Source of the DNA: CAIVAT01 sp037133475
GTDB taxonomy: Bacteria; Bacteroidota; Bacteroidia; Bacteroidales; FEN-979
Length of the DNA: 64,000 nucleotides
Direction of reading: 5' to 3'
Assembly: GCA_037133475.1 (NCBI GenBank)
Contig: JBAXOB010000002.1
Span: 124,001-188,000 of the forward strand
Of the stretch, positions 17,374 through 26,139 are shown in pieces. How positions within the stretch are numbered: position 1 is the stretch's first letter; every line of letters starts with the position of its first letter. The translations under genes were made by a program, and so were the position numbers. Under the pieces are notes generated by a model. That model saw nothing but the letters and a program-made list of their open reading frames with translations, was not told the origin of the DNA and searched no databases.

Positions 17374-18981
17374 ATGTTCCGAATAGAAAGTAAAATAGAC
17401 ACCCGAAACCCGGAATTTATACGTTCGCGGGATGAATACATGAAGTTGCTTGTCCGTTTCAGGGAAACCCTTGGCAACATTAAAAAGGGCGGGCCTGAAC
17501 AGGCAGTTTTACGTCACAAGGAGCGCGGGAAACTGCTGGTTCGCGAGCGGATCGACCTGCTGGTTGACCCCAACACTCCCTTTATCGAACTGTCGGCGCT
17601 GGCCGCCTTCGGATTGTACGACAACGGGTTTCCCTCCGCCGGCATCGTCACCGGGATCGGTGTGATCCACGGCAAGGAGGCGATGATTATCGCCAACGAC
17701 GCCACAGTGAAGGGGGGTACCTATATCAAGGAGACCATTAAAAAACATGTCAGGGCACAGGAGATCGCCATGGAAAACCGGCTTCCGTGCGTCTACCTGG
17801 TCGACTCAGGCGGGGTTTTCCTGCCTGAGCAGGCCAATGTCTTTCCCGACAAATATGATTTCGGCCGTTTTTTCTTCAACCAGGCAAGGTTATCGGCCAA
17901 GGGGATTCCACAAATAGCCGTGGTGATGGGTTCCTGCACGGCCGGGGGAGCCTATGTTCCTGCCATGAGCGATGAAACCATTATTGTGCGCAACCAGGGC
18001 ACCATTTTCATCGGCGGGCCGCCCCTGGTCAAAGCCGCAACGGGGGAGGAGGTTACCGCAGAGGAACTCGGGGGAGCCGAGGTACACACCATGATCTCGG
18101 GCGTGGCCGACCACCTGGCCGAAAATGATGTCCATGCCATCCAGATCTGCCGGAATATCTTCGAATCGATCCGCAGGCATGAATACCAGTCGCTGGAGAC
18201 CAGCCCGATCGTCGAGCCCTTTTATCCTGCCGAAGAACTTTATGGCATCCTGCCTATCGACTTGAAAAAATCGGTGAATTCAAAAGAGATTATCGCCCGC
18301 ATCGTTGATGGCAGCCTGTTTCATGAGTTCAAGGAGCGTTACGCCCCTACCATCACCACCGGGTTTGCCAGGATCATGGGCTTTCCTGTCGGGATCCTGG
18401 CCAACAACGGCGTTCTTTTCGGGGAAACGGCACTCAAAGGGGCTCATTTCGTTGAGCTCTGTTGCTCACGCAATATCCCCATCCTCTTTTTACAGAATAT
18501 AACCGGGTTTATTGTCGGTAAACAATATGAGCGGGCCGGAATTGCCCGCGACGGGGCTAAGTTTGTGCATGCCGTTGCCAATGCAAACGTCCCCAAGTTC
18601 ACGATCGTTTTTGGCGGATCGTTTGGCGCGGGAAACTATGCCATGGCCGGCCGGGCTTACGAGCCGCGGTTCCTGTTCATGTATCCCAACTCGAAAATCT
18701 CAGTGATGGGCGGCGAACAGGCTGCCAACGTACTGATCACCGTGAAGGAGGACCAGCTGAAGGCTGCCGGTAAAAGCCTGCTGCCTGAAGAGCGGGAGAA
18801 GCTGCTGCAAACCATCCTGAAAAAATATGAAGATGAGGGTTCAGCCTACTTCAGCACGGCGCGGCTCTGGGACGACGGGATCATCGACCCCGCCGACACC
18901 CGCAAAATACTGGGGCTGGCCATCGCCATCTCGCAAAACAGGGAATATGAGAAAACACAGTACGGGGTCTTCAGGATGTAA
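17374..18981 (+). CDS. liuB: methylcrotonyl-CoA carboxylase carboxyltransferase (beta) subunit
   Basis: A 535-residue carboxyltransferase subunit. With the biotin-carrying alpha subunit (19849-21861) it carboxylates 3-methylcrotonyl-CoA to 3-methylglutaconyl-CoA in leucine/isovalerate breakdown. Family blocks: VYLVDSGGVFLPEQ, MGSCTAGGAYVPAMSDE, IFIGGPPLVKAATGEEV (distinctive of the MCC rather than the propionyl branch), LGGAEVHTMISGVADHLAENDVHA, then the second crotonase domain with GFIVGKQYERAGIARDGAK and KISVMGGEQAANVL. Length is the family norm. It is first in a six-gene operon with the gene order of Pseudomonas liuBCDE. It also occurs in anaerobes, where the flow could run toward isovaleryl-CoA. 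Confidence 0.92.
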   Translation: MFRIESKIDTRNPEFIRSRDEYMKLLVRFRETLGNIKKGGPEQAVLRHKERGKLLVRERIDLLVDPNTPFIELSALAAFGLYDNGFPSAGIVTGIGVIHGKEAMIIANDATVKGGTYIKETIKKHVRAQEIAMENRLPCVYLVDSGGVFLPEQANVFPDKYDFGRFFFNQARLSAKGIPQIAVVMGSCTAGGAYVPAMSDETIIVRNQGTIFIGGPPLVKAATGEEVTAEELGGAEVHTMISGVADHLAENDVHAIQICRNIFESIRRHEYQSLETSPIVEPFYPAEELYGILPIDLKKSVNSKEIIARIVDGSLFHEFKERYAPTITTGFARIMGFPVGILANNGVLFGETALKGAHFVELCCSRNIPILFLQNITGFIVGKQYERAGIARDGAKFVHAVANANVPKFTIVFGGSFGAGNYAMAGRAYEPRFLFMYPNSKISVMGGEQAANVLITVKEDQLKAAGKSLLPEEREKLLQTILKKYEDEGSAYFSTARLWDDGIIDPADTRKILGLAIAISQNREYEKTQYGVFRM

Positions 18982-18993
18982 CCGTATGAATTG

Positions 18994-19047
18994 CCACTGG
19001 CTTCAGCCAGTGGTAAGGGATGCAAAAACACAATTGGCTTTAGCCAA
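18994..19047. repeat. pair of REP-like hairpins inside the liu operon
   Basis: Perfect hairpin CCACTGGCT-TC-AGCCAGTGG at 18994-19013, then TTGGCT-TT-AGCCAA at 19034-19047, sharing the core GGCTT(C/T)AGCC. This fills the 83-bp gap between liuB and liuC. Paired hairpins with a common core resemble REP elements mobilised by RAYT transposases; no T tract follows, so they do not look like a terminator. Confidence 0.7.
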
Positions 19048-19064
19048 ATAACATTAACCGATAC

Positions 19065-19847
19065 ATGACAAGTTACGAAACATTAGCGTTATCATTCGAC
19101 CAGGGGGCCCTCACCATCCGGCTGAACCGACCGGATGTCCACAACGCATTCGATGAAACCATGCTCCGCGAGCTTACAACCTGCTTCGAAACCCTGGGCC
19201 CGGATGTCCTTTTCGTGATCCTGCGGGGCAACGGCAAATCGTTTTGCGCCGGTGTTGACCTGAACTGGATGAAACGTGTTTCATTGAACAGCTATGATCA
19301 GAATTACACCGAAAGCCTGCTGCTGTCAAAATGTTTCCTTGCCCTTTATACCTGTCCCCGTCCAACCATCGCCGTTGTTCACGGGGTCGCCCTGGGCGGG
19401 GCCAACGGATTGCTTGCCGCCTGCGACCTGGCATACTGCTCCGATGATGCAACCTTTTCGCTCAGCGAGGTGAAGATCGGCATCGTCCCGGCCTGTATCT
19501 CGCCTTATGTTATCAAGCGGGTCGGGGAATATGGCGCCCGCGAACTGATGATCACCGGAAAACGCATCAGGGGGAAGGAGGCGGAATCATTCCGGTTGGT
19601 CAACAAATCGGTTCCGGCTGAAAAGCTGGAGGAGACATTGCAGGAGACCCTTGCCCTGCTCCGCACCAGCGGACCCAAAGCAATGAGCCTTTGCAAGACC
19701 CTCATCCATGATGTGGCCAACAAGCTTACCCTGATGGAAGCCTACGATTACACAGCCAGGATGATTGCCGAAATCAGGGCGTCCGAAGAGGGACAGGAGG
19801 GTATGAATGCATTTCTCGAAAAACGAAAACCGAACTGGGTAAAATAA
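19065..19847 (+). CDS. liuC: enoyl-CoA hydratase, probable methylglutaconyl-CoA hydratase
   Basis: A 260-residue crotonase-fold enzyme, predicted to hydrate 3-methylglutaconyl-CoA to HMG-CoA. The oxyanion-hole segments are visible: NGKSFCAGVDLNWMKRV (about residues 55-71) and HGVALGGANGLLAACDLAYCS (about 106-126), followed by the acid/base region FSLSEVKIGIVPACISPYV. The motif CAGVDLNWM is typical of methylglutaconyl-CoA hydratases of the liu/AUH group. Position between the two carboxylase subunit genes is exactly that of liuC. It ends one base before the start of liuD, so the two are translated in tandem. Confidence 0.88.
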   Translation: MTSYETLALSFDQGALTIRLNRPDVHNAFDETMLRELTTCFETLGPDVLFVILRGNGKSFCAGVDLNWMKRVSLNSYDQNYTESLLLSKCFLALYTCPRPTIAVVHGVALGGANGLLAACDLAYCSDDATFSLSEVKIGIVPACISPYVIKRVGEYGARELMITGKRIRGKEAESFRLVNKSVPAEKLEETLQETLALLRTSGPKAMSLCKTLIHDVANKLTLMEAYDYTARMIAEIRASEEGQEGMNAFLEKRKPNWVK

Positions 19848-19848
19848 C

Positions 19849-21861
19849 ATGCAGCAGATCCATAAAATACTGGTCGCAAACCGCGGCGAAATTGCCGTCC
19901 GGGTTATCCGGACAGCCCGGAAACTGGGAATAAAAACAGTTGCCATCTATTCAGCCATCGACGCCGGCTCCCTGCATGTCACCCAGGCCGACGAAGCCTA
20001 TTGCATCGGGGAGGTTGAACTGGGCGAAACCTACCTGAACATCGATAAAATCATTGCGGTTGCTGTCAGGTCACAGTGCGATGCGGTTCACCCGGGATAT
20101 GGCTTCCTGGCCGAAAACCCCCTCTTTGTCGATGGCTGTAAAGCAGCCGGAATCATCTTCATCGGCCCCGACACCCATGCGATGAAGATCATGGGGAATA
20201 AAATTTCGGCCCGCGCCTTCGTGAAAAAGATCAACATCCCGATGACCGAAGGTGTTACCGGGACTCCCGAAGAGCTGGAGAAGACGGCTCACAGGATCGG
20301 TTTCCCGGTGCTGCTCAAAGCGGCGGCCGGGGGAGGCGGCAAGGGAATGCGCATCGTTTACGGGGAAAATGAGCTTGCGGAAGCCATCGAGTCGACGAGC
20401 CGGCAGGCAAAGGCCTATTTTGGCGATGAAACAGTCTATATTGAGAAGTTTATCGAGGAGCCGCGCCATATCGAGGTCCAGATCCTGGGCGATAATTTTG
20501 GAAACGTAATCCACCTGTATGAACGTGAATGTTCCATCCAGCGCAGGTACCAGAAGATCATCGAGGAATCTCCCTCCCCTACCCTGACCCCTGAAGTCCG
20601 CAGCAGGATGGGTGAAGCGGCGGTGGCCATCGGCAAAGCCATTGGTTACAACAATGCCGGCACCATCGAATTCCTGGTGGACAAAAACCTCGATTTTTAT
20701 TTCCTGGAGATGAATACACGCATCCAGGTGGAACATCCGGTCACCGAAATGGTTACCGGCATCGATATTGTCGAGGAGCAGATCCACGTGGCGGCAGGGA
20801 ACCCGCTGCGGCTGAGGCAGGAGGATATCTGCCAGACGGGGCATGCCATCGAATGCCGCATTTATGCAGAGGATCCTGAAAACAACTTCCAGCCCTCGCC
20901 CGGCACCATGACCTGTTATAAGGAGCCCGAAATCCAGGGTATCCGCATCGACAGCGGCATCGGCGATCAACGGGAGATCAAGAGCTCGTTCGACCCCATG
21001 ATCTGCAAGCTCATCGTACACGGCCGCGACCGTCACGAGGCAAGCCAGCTAATGCTGCAGGCGCTGAACGATTATATCATCCATGGAATTGCCACCAATA
21101 TCACCTATCTCGTTAAACTGCTGCAAAGCGATGCCTTTATCTCGAACGCCATCTCCACCAGGTTTTGTGATGAACATACCGCTGCGCTGGTTGCCGGGAT
21201 CGGGAATGAGAAAAAGGAGATTCCGGCGCATGTTCCGCTGATCGGATACCTGATGTATTCGCTGGGCAGACAAGCCATAACCGGGCACAGGGAAGATAAA
21301 AAACCAACTCTATGGGAAACCATCGGCTATTGGCGGGCGCTGATGAATATCAGTCTCCGGTTTGAAGAGGATGAATACCAGGTACAGATTCCCGGCTTTT
21401 CAAATAACCATTTTCAATTTGAAATTGCCGGAAAACCTTACCAGGCAACCATTACTGAATGTTCACAGCATGCCGTCAGTTACATCATCCATCATCACAA
21501 ATACCTGGCGTACATCTCCGAGGACCTGGAAAACCAAGCTTTTGTGACGGTATCCGGACATATTTTCAGGGTAAAGCGGCATGATATCCTTACCGAAACG
21601 GTAACCGCCTCATTGTATGAAAGTGCAGGCCACGACAGCGATCATGTAGTCTCTCCCATGCACGGGAAGGTGATCAAAATAAACCTGAAGGCCGGTGATG
21701 CCGTAAAAAAAGGAGATGTCATGATGATCATCGAAGCCATGAAGATGGAAAACCTGGTTGTTTCCCCCCGCGATGCGGTTGTTAAGGAGGTTGCCGTATC
21801 GGTAAACGACCGGGTGGAGAGCAGCAGGACACTGGTTGAGTTTGAAGAAATACAGAAGTAA
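19849..21861 (+). CDS. liuD: methylcrotonyl-CoA carboxylase biotin carboxylase/carrier (alpha) subunit
   Basis: A 670-residue biotin-dependent alpha subunit. The biotin carboxylase domain spans about 1-450: ILVANRGEIAVRVIRTARKL at the start, ATP-grasp glycine loop AAAGGGGKGMRIV, then EKFIEEPRHIEVQILGD, ECSIQRRYQKIIEESPSP and FLEMNTRIQVEHPVTE. A short linker/BT domain leads to the C-terminal biotinyl domain with the biotinylated lysine in VIEAMKMENLVV (about residue 630). It pairs with the carboxyltransferase at 17374-18981. The start follows the liuC stop by one base. Family homology alone would also allow acetyl- or propionyl-CoA carboxylase; the operon argues for methylcrotonyl-CoA. Confidence 0.92.
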   Translation: MQQIHKILVANRGEIAVRVIRTARKLGIKTVAIYSAIDAGSLHVTQADEAYCIGEVELGETYLNIDKIIAVAVRSQCDAVHPGYGFLAENPLFVDGCKAAGIIFIGPDTHAMKIMGNKISARAFVKKINIPMTEGVTGTPEELEKTAHRIGFPVLLKAAAGGGGKGMRIVYGENELAEAIESTSRQAKAYFGDETVYIEKFIEEPRHIEVQILGDNFGNVIHLYERECSIQRRYQKIIEESPSPTLTPEVRSRMGEAAVAIGKAIGYNNAGTIEFLVDKNLDFYFLEMNTRIQVEHPVTEMVTGIDIVEEQIHVAAGNPLRLRQEDICQTGHAIECRIYAEDPENNFQPSPGTMTCYKEPEIQGIRIDSGIGDQREIKSSFDPMICKLIVHGRDRHEASQLMLQALNDYIIHGIATNITYLVKLLQSDAFISNAISTRFCDEHTAALVAGIGNEKKEIPAHVPLIGYLMYSLGRQAITGHREDKKPTLWETIGYWRALMNISLRFEEDEYQVQIPGFSNNHFQFEIAGKPYQATITECSQHAVSYIIHHHKYLAYISEDLENQAFVTVSGHIFRVKRHDILTETVTASLYESAGHDSDHVVSPMHGKVIKINLKAGDAVKKGDVMMIIEAMKMENLVVSPRDAVVKEVAVSVNDRVESSRTLVEFEEIQK

Positions 21862-21942
21862 ACCTGATCAGAACGGAGAAACGGCAGTTCCGGATTCTTC
21901 TGTTTAATAGTAAATTAATTATTCACCTTTTACACGAATGCG

Positions 21943-22953
21943 ATGAATTATCCTAAAAAAGTAACCATAGGCGATATAACCGTCAGGGACGGGTTCCAGC
22001 ATGAGGAGATTTTCATTCCCACCGATGCCAAGGTTTGGCTTGCCGAACAGCTGATACTGGCCGGGTTCAGGCACATCGAAGTGACCAATCTCGGCAATCC
22101 GGCCGGGATGCCCCAGTTTAAAGATTCGGATGAGGTGCTCAAACGGCTCAGGGCCAGTAAAACAGTGGCTGCCCTGATTGGCCAGGTATCGGTGACCGCC
22201 ATCACCATCCGGGAGAAGGCGATTGAACGGGCAATCCAGGCCAGGAAAGAGGGTTGGGGGCCCGACCGGATCCTGCTGATGGTATCTACCAGCGAATCGC
22301 ATCACCGCAAAAATTCGGGGCTGAGCCTCGACGATTACTGGAAAATGGCGGAGAAATACATTCCCATGGCAAAGGAGGCCGGACTGAAGGTAAATGGCAC
22401 GGTAAGCACCATCTGGGGATGCCCGATAGAGGGGCCGACAAAGATGGAGAAGGCGATTGATTTCACCAAACGCTGGCTCGATATCGGGGTTAATGATGTT
22501 GAGCATGCCGATCACGACGGGTCGGCCTCCCCCGACAGGGTCTACCGGTACTATTCCATGCTGCTCGATTCAGGGGTGCGGGTCGAAAAACAGATCGTCC
22601 ATTTTCACACCACGCGTGGCTGGGGGCTTGCCAATGTGCTGGCAGCCCTGCAGGCTGGCATGGTCAATTACGAATCGACCATGGGCGGCATCGGAGGTCA
22701 GCCTGCCAACTTCGTCAGCGGGGTGCCGGTTGCCGGAACCGGGAGCTATTATTATAAGGATCCAAACCTGGTTGGACTCGTATCCACCGAAGATATGGCG
22801 GTGATGATGGATGAGATGGGAATCGACACCCAGCTCGATATCGACAAGGTACTGGAAATCGGGTCGATGGTTGAACGGATCGTTGGCAGGCGCCTGCGGT
22901 CGGAGGCTATCAAGAACGGACGAATCCCCAAATCACTTACCGGTAAAGGATGA
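21943..22953 (+). CDS. HMG-CoA lyase-like DRE-TIM protein lacking the catalytic cysteine
   Basis: A 336-residue TIM-barrel protein of the HMGL-like (DRE-TIM metallolyase) superfamily. The N-terminal motif is ITVRDGFQHEE (RDGFQ in place of RDGLQ), giving the metal-binding Asp and catalytic Arg; the HxH metal ligands are in VHFHTTRGWGLANV. The lyase signature GLGGCPY is replaced by MGGIGGQPAN, so the catalytic cysteine of true HMG-CoA lyase is a glutamine. It may act on a related acyl-CoA or hydroxy acid, or form a complex with the next gene product, which keeps the cysteine. The stop overlaps the next start by 4 bp (ATGA). Confidence 0.8.
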   Translation: MNYPKKVTIGDITVRDGFQHEEIFIPTDAKVWLAEQLILAGFRHIEVTNLGNPAGMPQFKDSDEVLKRLRASKTVAALIGQVSVTAITIREKAIERAIQARKEGWGPDRILLMVSTSESHHRKNSGLSLDDYWKMAEKYIPMAKEAGLKVNGTVSTIWGCPIEGPTKMEKAIDFTKRWLDIGVNDVEHADHDGSASPDRVYRYYSMLLDSGVRVEKQIVHFHTTRGWGLANVLAALQAGMVNYESTMGGIGGQPANFVSGVPVAGTGSYYYKDPNLVGLVSTEDMAVMMDEMGIDTQLDIDKVLEIGSMVERIVGRRLRSEAIKNGRIPKSLTGKG

Positions 22954-23861
22954 TCAGGATCATTGAATCGCCAAGAGAAGGAATGCAGGGGTTTCCCCGG
23001 ATCATTCCCACCATGGAAAAAGTCCGTTATATCAATGAACTTTTGAAAGTGGGATTTGATGTGGTGGAGGTTGGCAGCCGTGTCTCGCCGAAAATCATCC
23101 CCCAGATGGCCGATTCAATGGAGGTCCTGAACCTTATTGACTTCACGGGTAGCCGCTCAGGACGGATGGTACTGGCAACAGGTGTCAGGAGTGTTGAACT
23201 CCTGGCATTAAAGACAGAAATCACCCACATCTCCTATCCATTTTCGTTTTCCCCGGCGTTTCTCAGGTTAAACCTGAATACAACCGTTGAACAATCACTT
23301 GAAACGGTGGGAACGCTTACGAACCTTAGCCTGCAACATGGGAAACATGCGGTCATCTACATTTCAATGGCCTTTGGGAACCCTTATGCCGAGCCCTGGA
23401 GTCATGATATCCTGGCGGGCTGGGTGCGGAAACTTTACCAGGCCGGGGCGACAACCATTGTTTTATCAAATGTATCTATTGAGCTGGATCCACTGCTGAT
23501 CTTCGAAGTCTATTCCCGGCTTATTCCGCTGTTCCCTGCTGTGGAGCTCGGATTGCATCTTCACACCACCAACTACGGATGGTATGAGCAGGTAAATGCC
23601 GCTTATATGGCGGGGTGCAGGAGGTTCGATAGTGTGACCGGCGGTCACGGAGGATGTCCGATGACGGGGAAAAAAATGCTGGGGAACCTTGATACCAGGA
23701 ATTTGCTTGAGTTTGCTACCAAAAAGAAAATGACAGTCAACATTGACCGGAAAGCATTGGAAAAGGCATACGAAATTGAACGTGAAATTTTTGACCCTTC
23801 CAAACCCTCTGCCCGGGCGAAGGAAAGATTTACAGCAAAAAGTTATAAACCAAAACCATAA
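22950..23861 (+). CDS. liuE: hydroxymethylglutaryl-CoA lyase
   Basis: A 303-residue DRE-TIM lyase expected to split HMG-CoA to acetoacetate and acetyl-CoA, the last step of leucine carbon breakdown. The catalytic motif is SPREGMQGFP (REGMQ replacing RDGLQ), metal ligands are HLHTTNYGW, and the catalytic cysteine is present in TGGHGGCPMTG (about residue 237). Motif drift (E for D in the first motif, GGHGG for GLGG) means exact substrate is less certain than position suggests. The start overlaps the upstream lyase-like gene by 4 bp; the two are probably made in equal amounts. Confidence 0.8.
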   Translation: MIRIIESPREGMQGFPRIIPTMEKVRYINELLKVGFDVVEVGSRVSPKIIPQMADSMEVLNLIDFTGSRSGRMVLATGVRSVELLALKTEITHISYPFSFSPAFLRLNLNTTVEQSLETVGTLTNLSLQHGKHAVIYISMAFGNPYAEPWSHDILAGWVRKLYQAGATTIVLSNVSIELDPLLIFEVYSRLIPLFPAVELGLHLHTTNYGWYEQVNAAYMAGCRRFDSVTGGHGGCPMTGKKMLGNLDTRNLLEFATKKKMTVNIDRKALEKAYEIEREIFDPSKPSARAKERFTAKSYKPKP

Positions 23862-23865
23862 CACC

Positions 23866-25011
23866 ATGTATTTGACAGAAGAGCACAACATGATACGCAA
23901 AACGGTGCGTGATTTCGCCGAACGTGAAGTAAAACCGGTTGCAAGGGAACTGGATGAAAAGGGAGAATTTTCCATCGCACTAACCAAACGGATGGGGGAA
24001 CTTGGGTTTTTCGGATTACGAACACCTGCAGAATATGGCGGCATCGACATGGATACGTTGGCTTATGTGATCGCGGTTGAGGAACTCGCGCGCATCGACA
24101 GTTCGCAGGCGGCAACCCTGGCTGCCCACATCTCGCTGGGTATTGGTCCCATCATGAACTACGGCACCGCGGAGCAGAAGCAGAAATACCTTCCCATGCT
24201 TTCGACAGGCGATGCCCTCTGGGCATTCGGACTTACAGAGCCCGACGCGGGAAGCGATTCCAGGGCCACAAAGACAACTGCGCGTCTTGAAGATGACCAC
24301 TGGATTATCAACGGCTCAAAGATCTTTATCACCAACGGCGCATCGAGTATCAACATGGGTGCGACCGTACAGGTTGTTTCGGGCGAGAGCGGCGGGCAGA
24401 AGGAATTTTCGACCATCCTGGTGGACGCAGGAACTCCCGGGTTCAAACGCGTCGCGATGCATGGCAAGATGATGTGGCGCTCCTCCGACACCTCCCAGCT
24501 CTTTTTTGATGAATGCAGGGTCCCGGCCTCCAACCTCCTGGGCAAACGGGGGGAGGGTTCCCACATTATGCTGAGCACACTTGACAGCGGCCGGCTGGCG
24601 ATCGGGGCCATGGGACTGGGTCTCGCCCAGGGAGCCTTTGAGCTGGGTCTCGCCTATGCAAAAAGCCGCAAGCAGTTTGGCAAACCCATTGCCCAGTTCC
24701 AGGTCAATGCATTCAAACTGGCGGATATGGCCACCAAGATTGAACTGGCGCGGAACCTGCTTTACAAAGGCGCCTGGTTGAAATCAAACAACCTCCCGTA
24801 TGCGAAGGAGGCGGCCATGGCCAAATTATATTGCTCGGAAATTGCCCGTGAAGTAGCCGACGAAGCGGTGCAGCTCCATGGCGGTTACGGACTGATGAAG
24901 GACTATGATATCGAGCGTTTTTACCGCGACCAGCGCCTGCTGCAGATCGGCGAGGGTACCTCTGAAATCCAGCGGATGGTGATATCAAGGTATATCGGGT
25001 GTTTTGACTGA
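23866..25011 (+). CDS. acyl-CoA dehydrogenase (short/branched chain)
   Basis: A 381-residue flavin acyl-CoA dehydrogenase. I chose the ATG at 23866 (MYLTEEHNMIRKTVRDFAER), which gives the family length and sits 4 bp after the lyase stop; a longer frame reads back into the lyase gene. Blocks: LTEPDAGSDSRATKT, INGSKIFITNGA, QLHGGYGLMKDYDIERFYRD and QIGEGTSEIQRM. The Glu in GEGT aligns with the catalytic base of short/medium-chain enzymes; isovaleryl-CoA dehydrogenases usually lack it and use a Glu on an earlier helix, where this protein has LDSGRLAIG. By context the substrate is isovaleryl-CoA, but the active site is of the butyryl-CoA type. Confidence 0.9.
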   Translation: MYLTEEHNMIRKTVRDFAEREVKPVARELDEKGEFSIALTKRMGELGFFGLRTPAEYGGIDMDTLAYVIAVEELARIDSSQAATLAAHISLGIGPIMNYGTAEQKQKYLPMLSTGDALWAFGLTEPDAGSDSRATKTTARLEDDHWIINGSKIFITNGASSINMGATVQVVSGESGGQKEFSTILVDAGTPGFKRVAMHGKMMWRSSDTSQLFFDECRVPASNLLGKRGEGSHIMLSTLDSGRLAIGAMGLGLAQGAFELGLAYAKSRKQFGKPIAQFQVNAFKLADMATKIELARNLLYKGAWLKSNNLPYAKEAAMAKLYCSEIAREVADEAVQLHGGYGLMKDYDIERFYRDQRLLQIGEGTSEIQRMVISRYIGCFD

Positions 25012-25034
25012 AATGGCCGTTTGCCCGTAAAGAC

Positions 25035-25066
25035 AAAAGCCGCCCTGAAATTCAGGGCGGCTTTTT
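25035..25066. terminator. bidirectional terminator at the end of the liu operon
   Basis: AAAAGCCGCCCTGAA at 25035-25049 pairs with TTCAGGGCGGCTTTTT ending at 25066. The T tract on the plus strand and the A tract (T on the minus strand) let it stop both the liu operon and the convergent lipoprotein gene. Confidence 0.88.
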
Positions 25067-25103
25067 CGTTTCACCTTGTTGGGTCCGGATGAATCCGGTA
25101 TGA

Positions 25104-26045
25104 TTACGGCAATGGGAGATAAACGGTTCCCGAATGGTTGTTCTTTTGCCAGTCAAGCTTGTATTTGGCAGGGCACTCAGTGCCGGTGATAGGCTGGTTG
25201 TTACTGTCGAAGCCAAAGGTCAGGGTAGCGCTTTTTGAGTCGGCAGGGATCTGGTGGATCTTTATGCCGGCACAGGGATCCCAGTCGCAGGTCTGGCGTA
25301 ATACCACGGATTGGGTGATCTGGGTGTAGAAATTTTCTCCCTGGCGGTTGACACCCCACACAACGAGACCGGTATAGTTGTCCTGGGTTCCAAATCCGTC
25401 GAGCGTCATGACGACACTGTTTGTGGAAGCAACCCCGGTGAAGGTTTGCTGACGGGCAACATTCCATACCTTGGTGGTGTTGTCGCTGAAGGTCACAGTT
25501 TCATTACCCCAGGTCTTGTGGATGATAGTGGTCACGGTACCGTTCCCTAAATCCGCAAGTACACCCCCGGTAACATTCTGGTGGGTCTTGGTTCCGTTGA
25601 GGGTAATGGATTTTCCTCCGTTGACCTTGGTAATTTTGAAGTTTATATGCCTGAAAATGATCGTGGCGCCGGCTTGCCACCAATGGGTGCCAACCTTCTT
25701 TTTAATCTCAATCTGGCCGGTTCTGATCCGGTTTTGTGCACAATTCAGGCCATGATAGTTCATAAGGATCGTAATGGTATCATTCGCAATACTGACGGTA
25801 TCAATATTTGCATTACAGGGAATCGATTCGGTTGATTTGAGCGCACTGCCGGAAAGGTAGGCGTTTACATCCTTTAAGGCTTCATCAGAGGCATTCTGTA
25901 CCTGGTTTTCATCATTGGCAAGCTGCTGCATAGAAGTAGGATCAACCGTTGAGGTTGTATTCTTGTCCTTCTTACAACTGGTCAAGGAAAAACCGACAAC
26001 GGCAATGAGGATTACCAGAAGGCTGAGCAGGTTTCTTGTTTTCAT
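25104..26045 (-). CDS. hypothetical lipoprotein
   Basis: A 313-residue lipoprotein of unknown function. The signal peptide ends in a lipobox, LTSC at about residues 21-24 (MKTRNLLSLLVILIAVVGFS, then LTSCKKDKN), so it is lipid-anchored after Cys24. A charged, coiled linker (about 30-70) is followed by a beta-rich domain with an internal repeat-like pattern (KSITLNGTKTHQNVTGG, VVMTLDGFGTQDNYTGL). Cysteines later in the chain (NCAQNR, TCDWDPCAG, TECPAKY) could form disulfides. Upstream, at 26089-26119, is a copy of the motif that also precedes fecR, suggesting control by the ECF sigma factor at 30759-31343. Confidence 0.8.
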   Translation of the reverse strand: MKTRNLLSLLVILIAVVGFSLTSCKKDKNTTSTVDPTSMQQLANDENQVQNASDEALKDVNAYLSGSALKSTESIPCNANIDTVSIANDTITILMNYHGLNCAQNRIRTGQIEIKKKVGTHWWQAGATIIFRHINFKITKVNGGKSITLNGTKTHQNVTGGVLADLGNGTVTTIIHKTWGNETVTFSDNTTKVWNVARQQTFTGVASTNSVVMTLDGFGTQDNYTGLVVWGVNRQGENFYTQITQSVVLRQTCDWDPCAGIKIHQIPADSKSATLTFGFDSNNQPITGTECPAKYKLDWQKNNHSGTVYLPLP

Positions 26046-26088
26046 TGTTTATTTGGGTTTAGGGTTTGTGATTAGGGTTTCTTTTGGA

Positions 26089-26119
26089 TAATACACGCCA
26101 CCGACCGGTTACCCTGATG
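26089..26119 (-). promoter_or_regulatory. candidate ECF-sigma promoter of the lipoprotein gene
   Basis: On the minus strand CATCAGGGTAAC (26108-26119) is followed after 13 bp by GTATTA (26089-26094). The same two boxes with the same 13-bp spacing precede fecR at 30728-30758, while the spacer sequences differ. The putative -10 lies 44 bp upstream of the lipoprotein ATG at 26045. Confidence 0.6.
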
Positions 26120-26139
26120 CAACCAGCGTTTTTTTTTGT

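Noticed and set aside
18994..19013. Hairpin after liuB as a terminator
   Set aside because: No T tract follows, a second hairpin with the same core comes next, and the operon clearly continues into liuC.
20071..21036. 321-codon minus-strand frame inside liuD
   Set aside because: The plus strand encodes an intact biotin carboxylase; the antisense frame is low in protein character.
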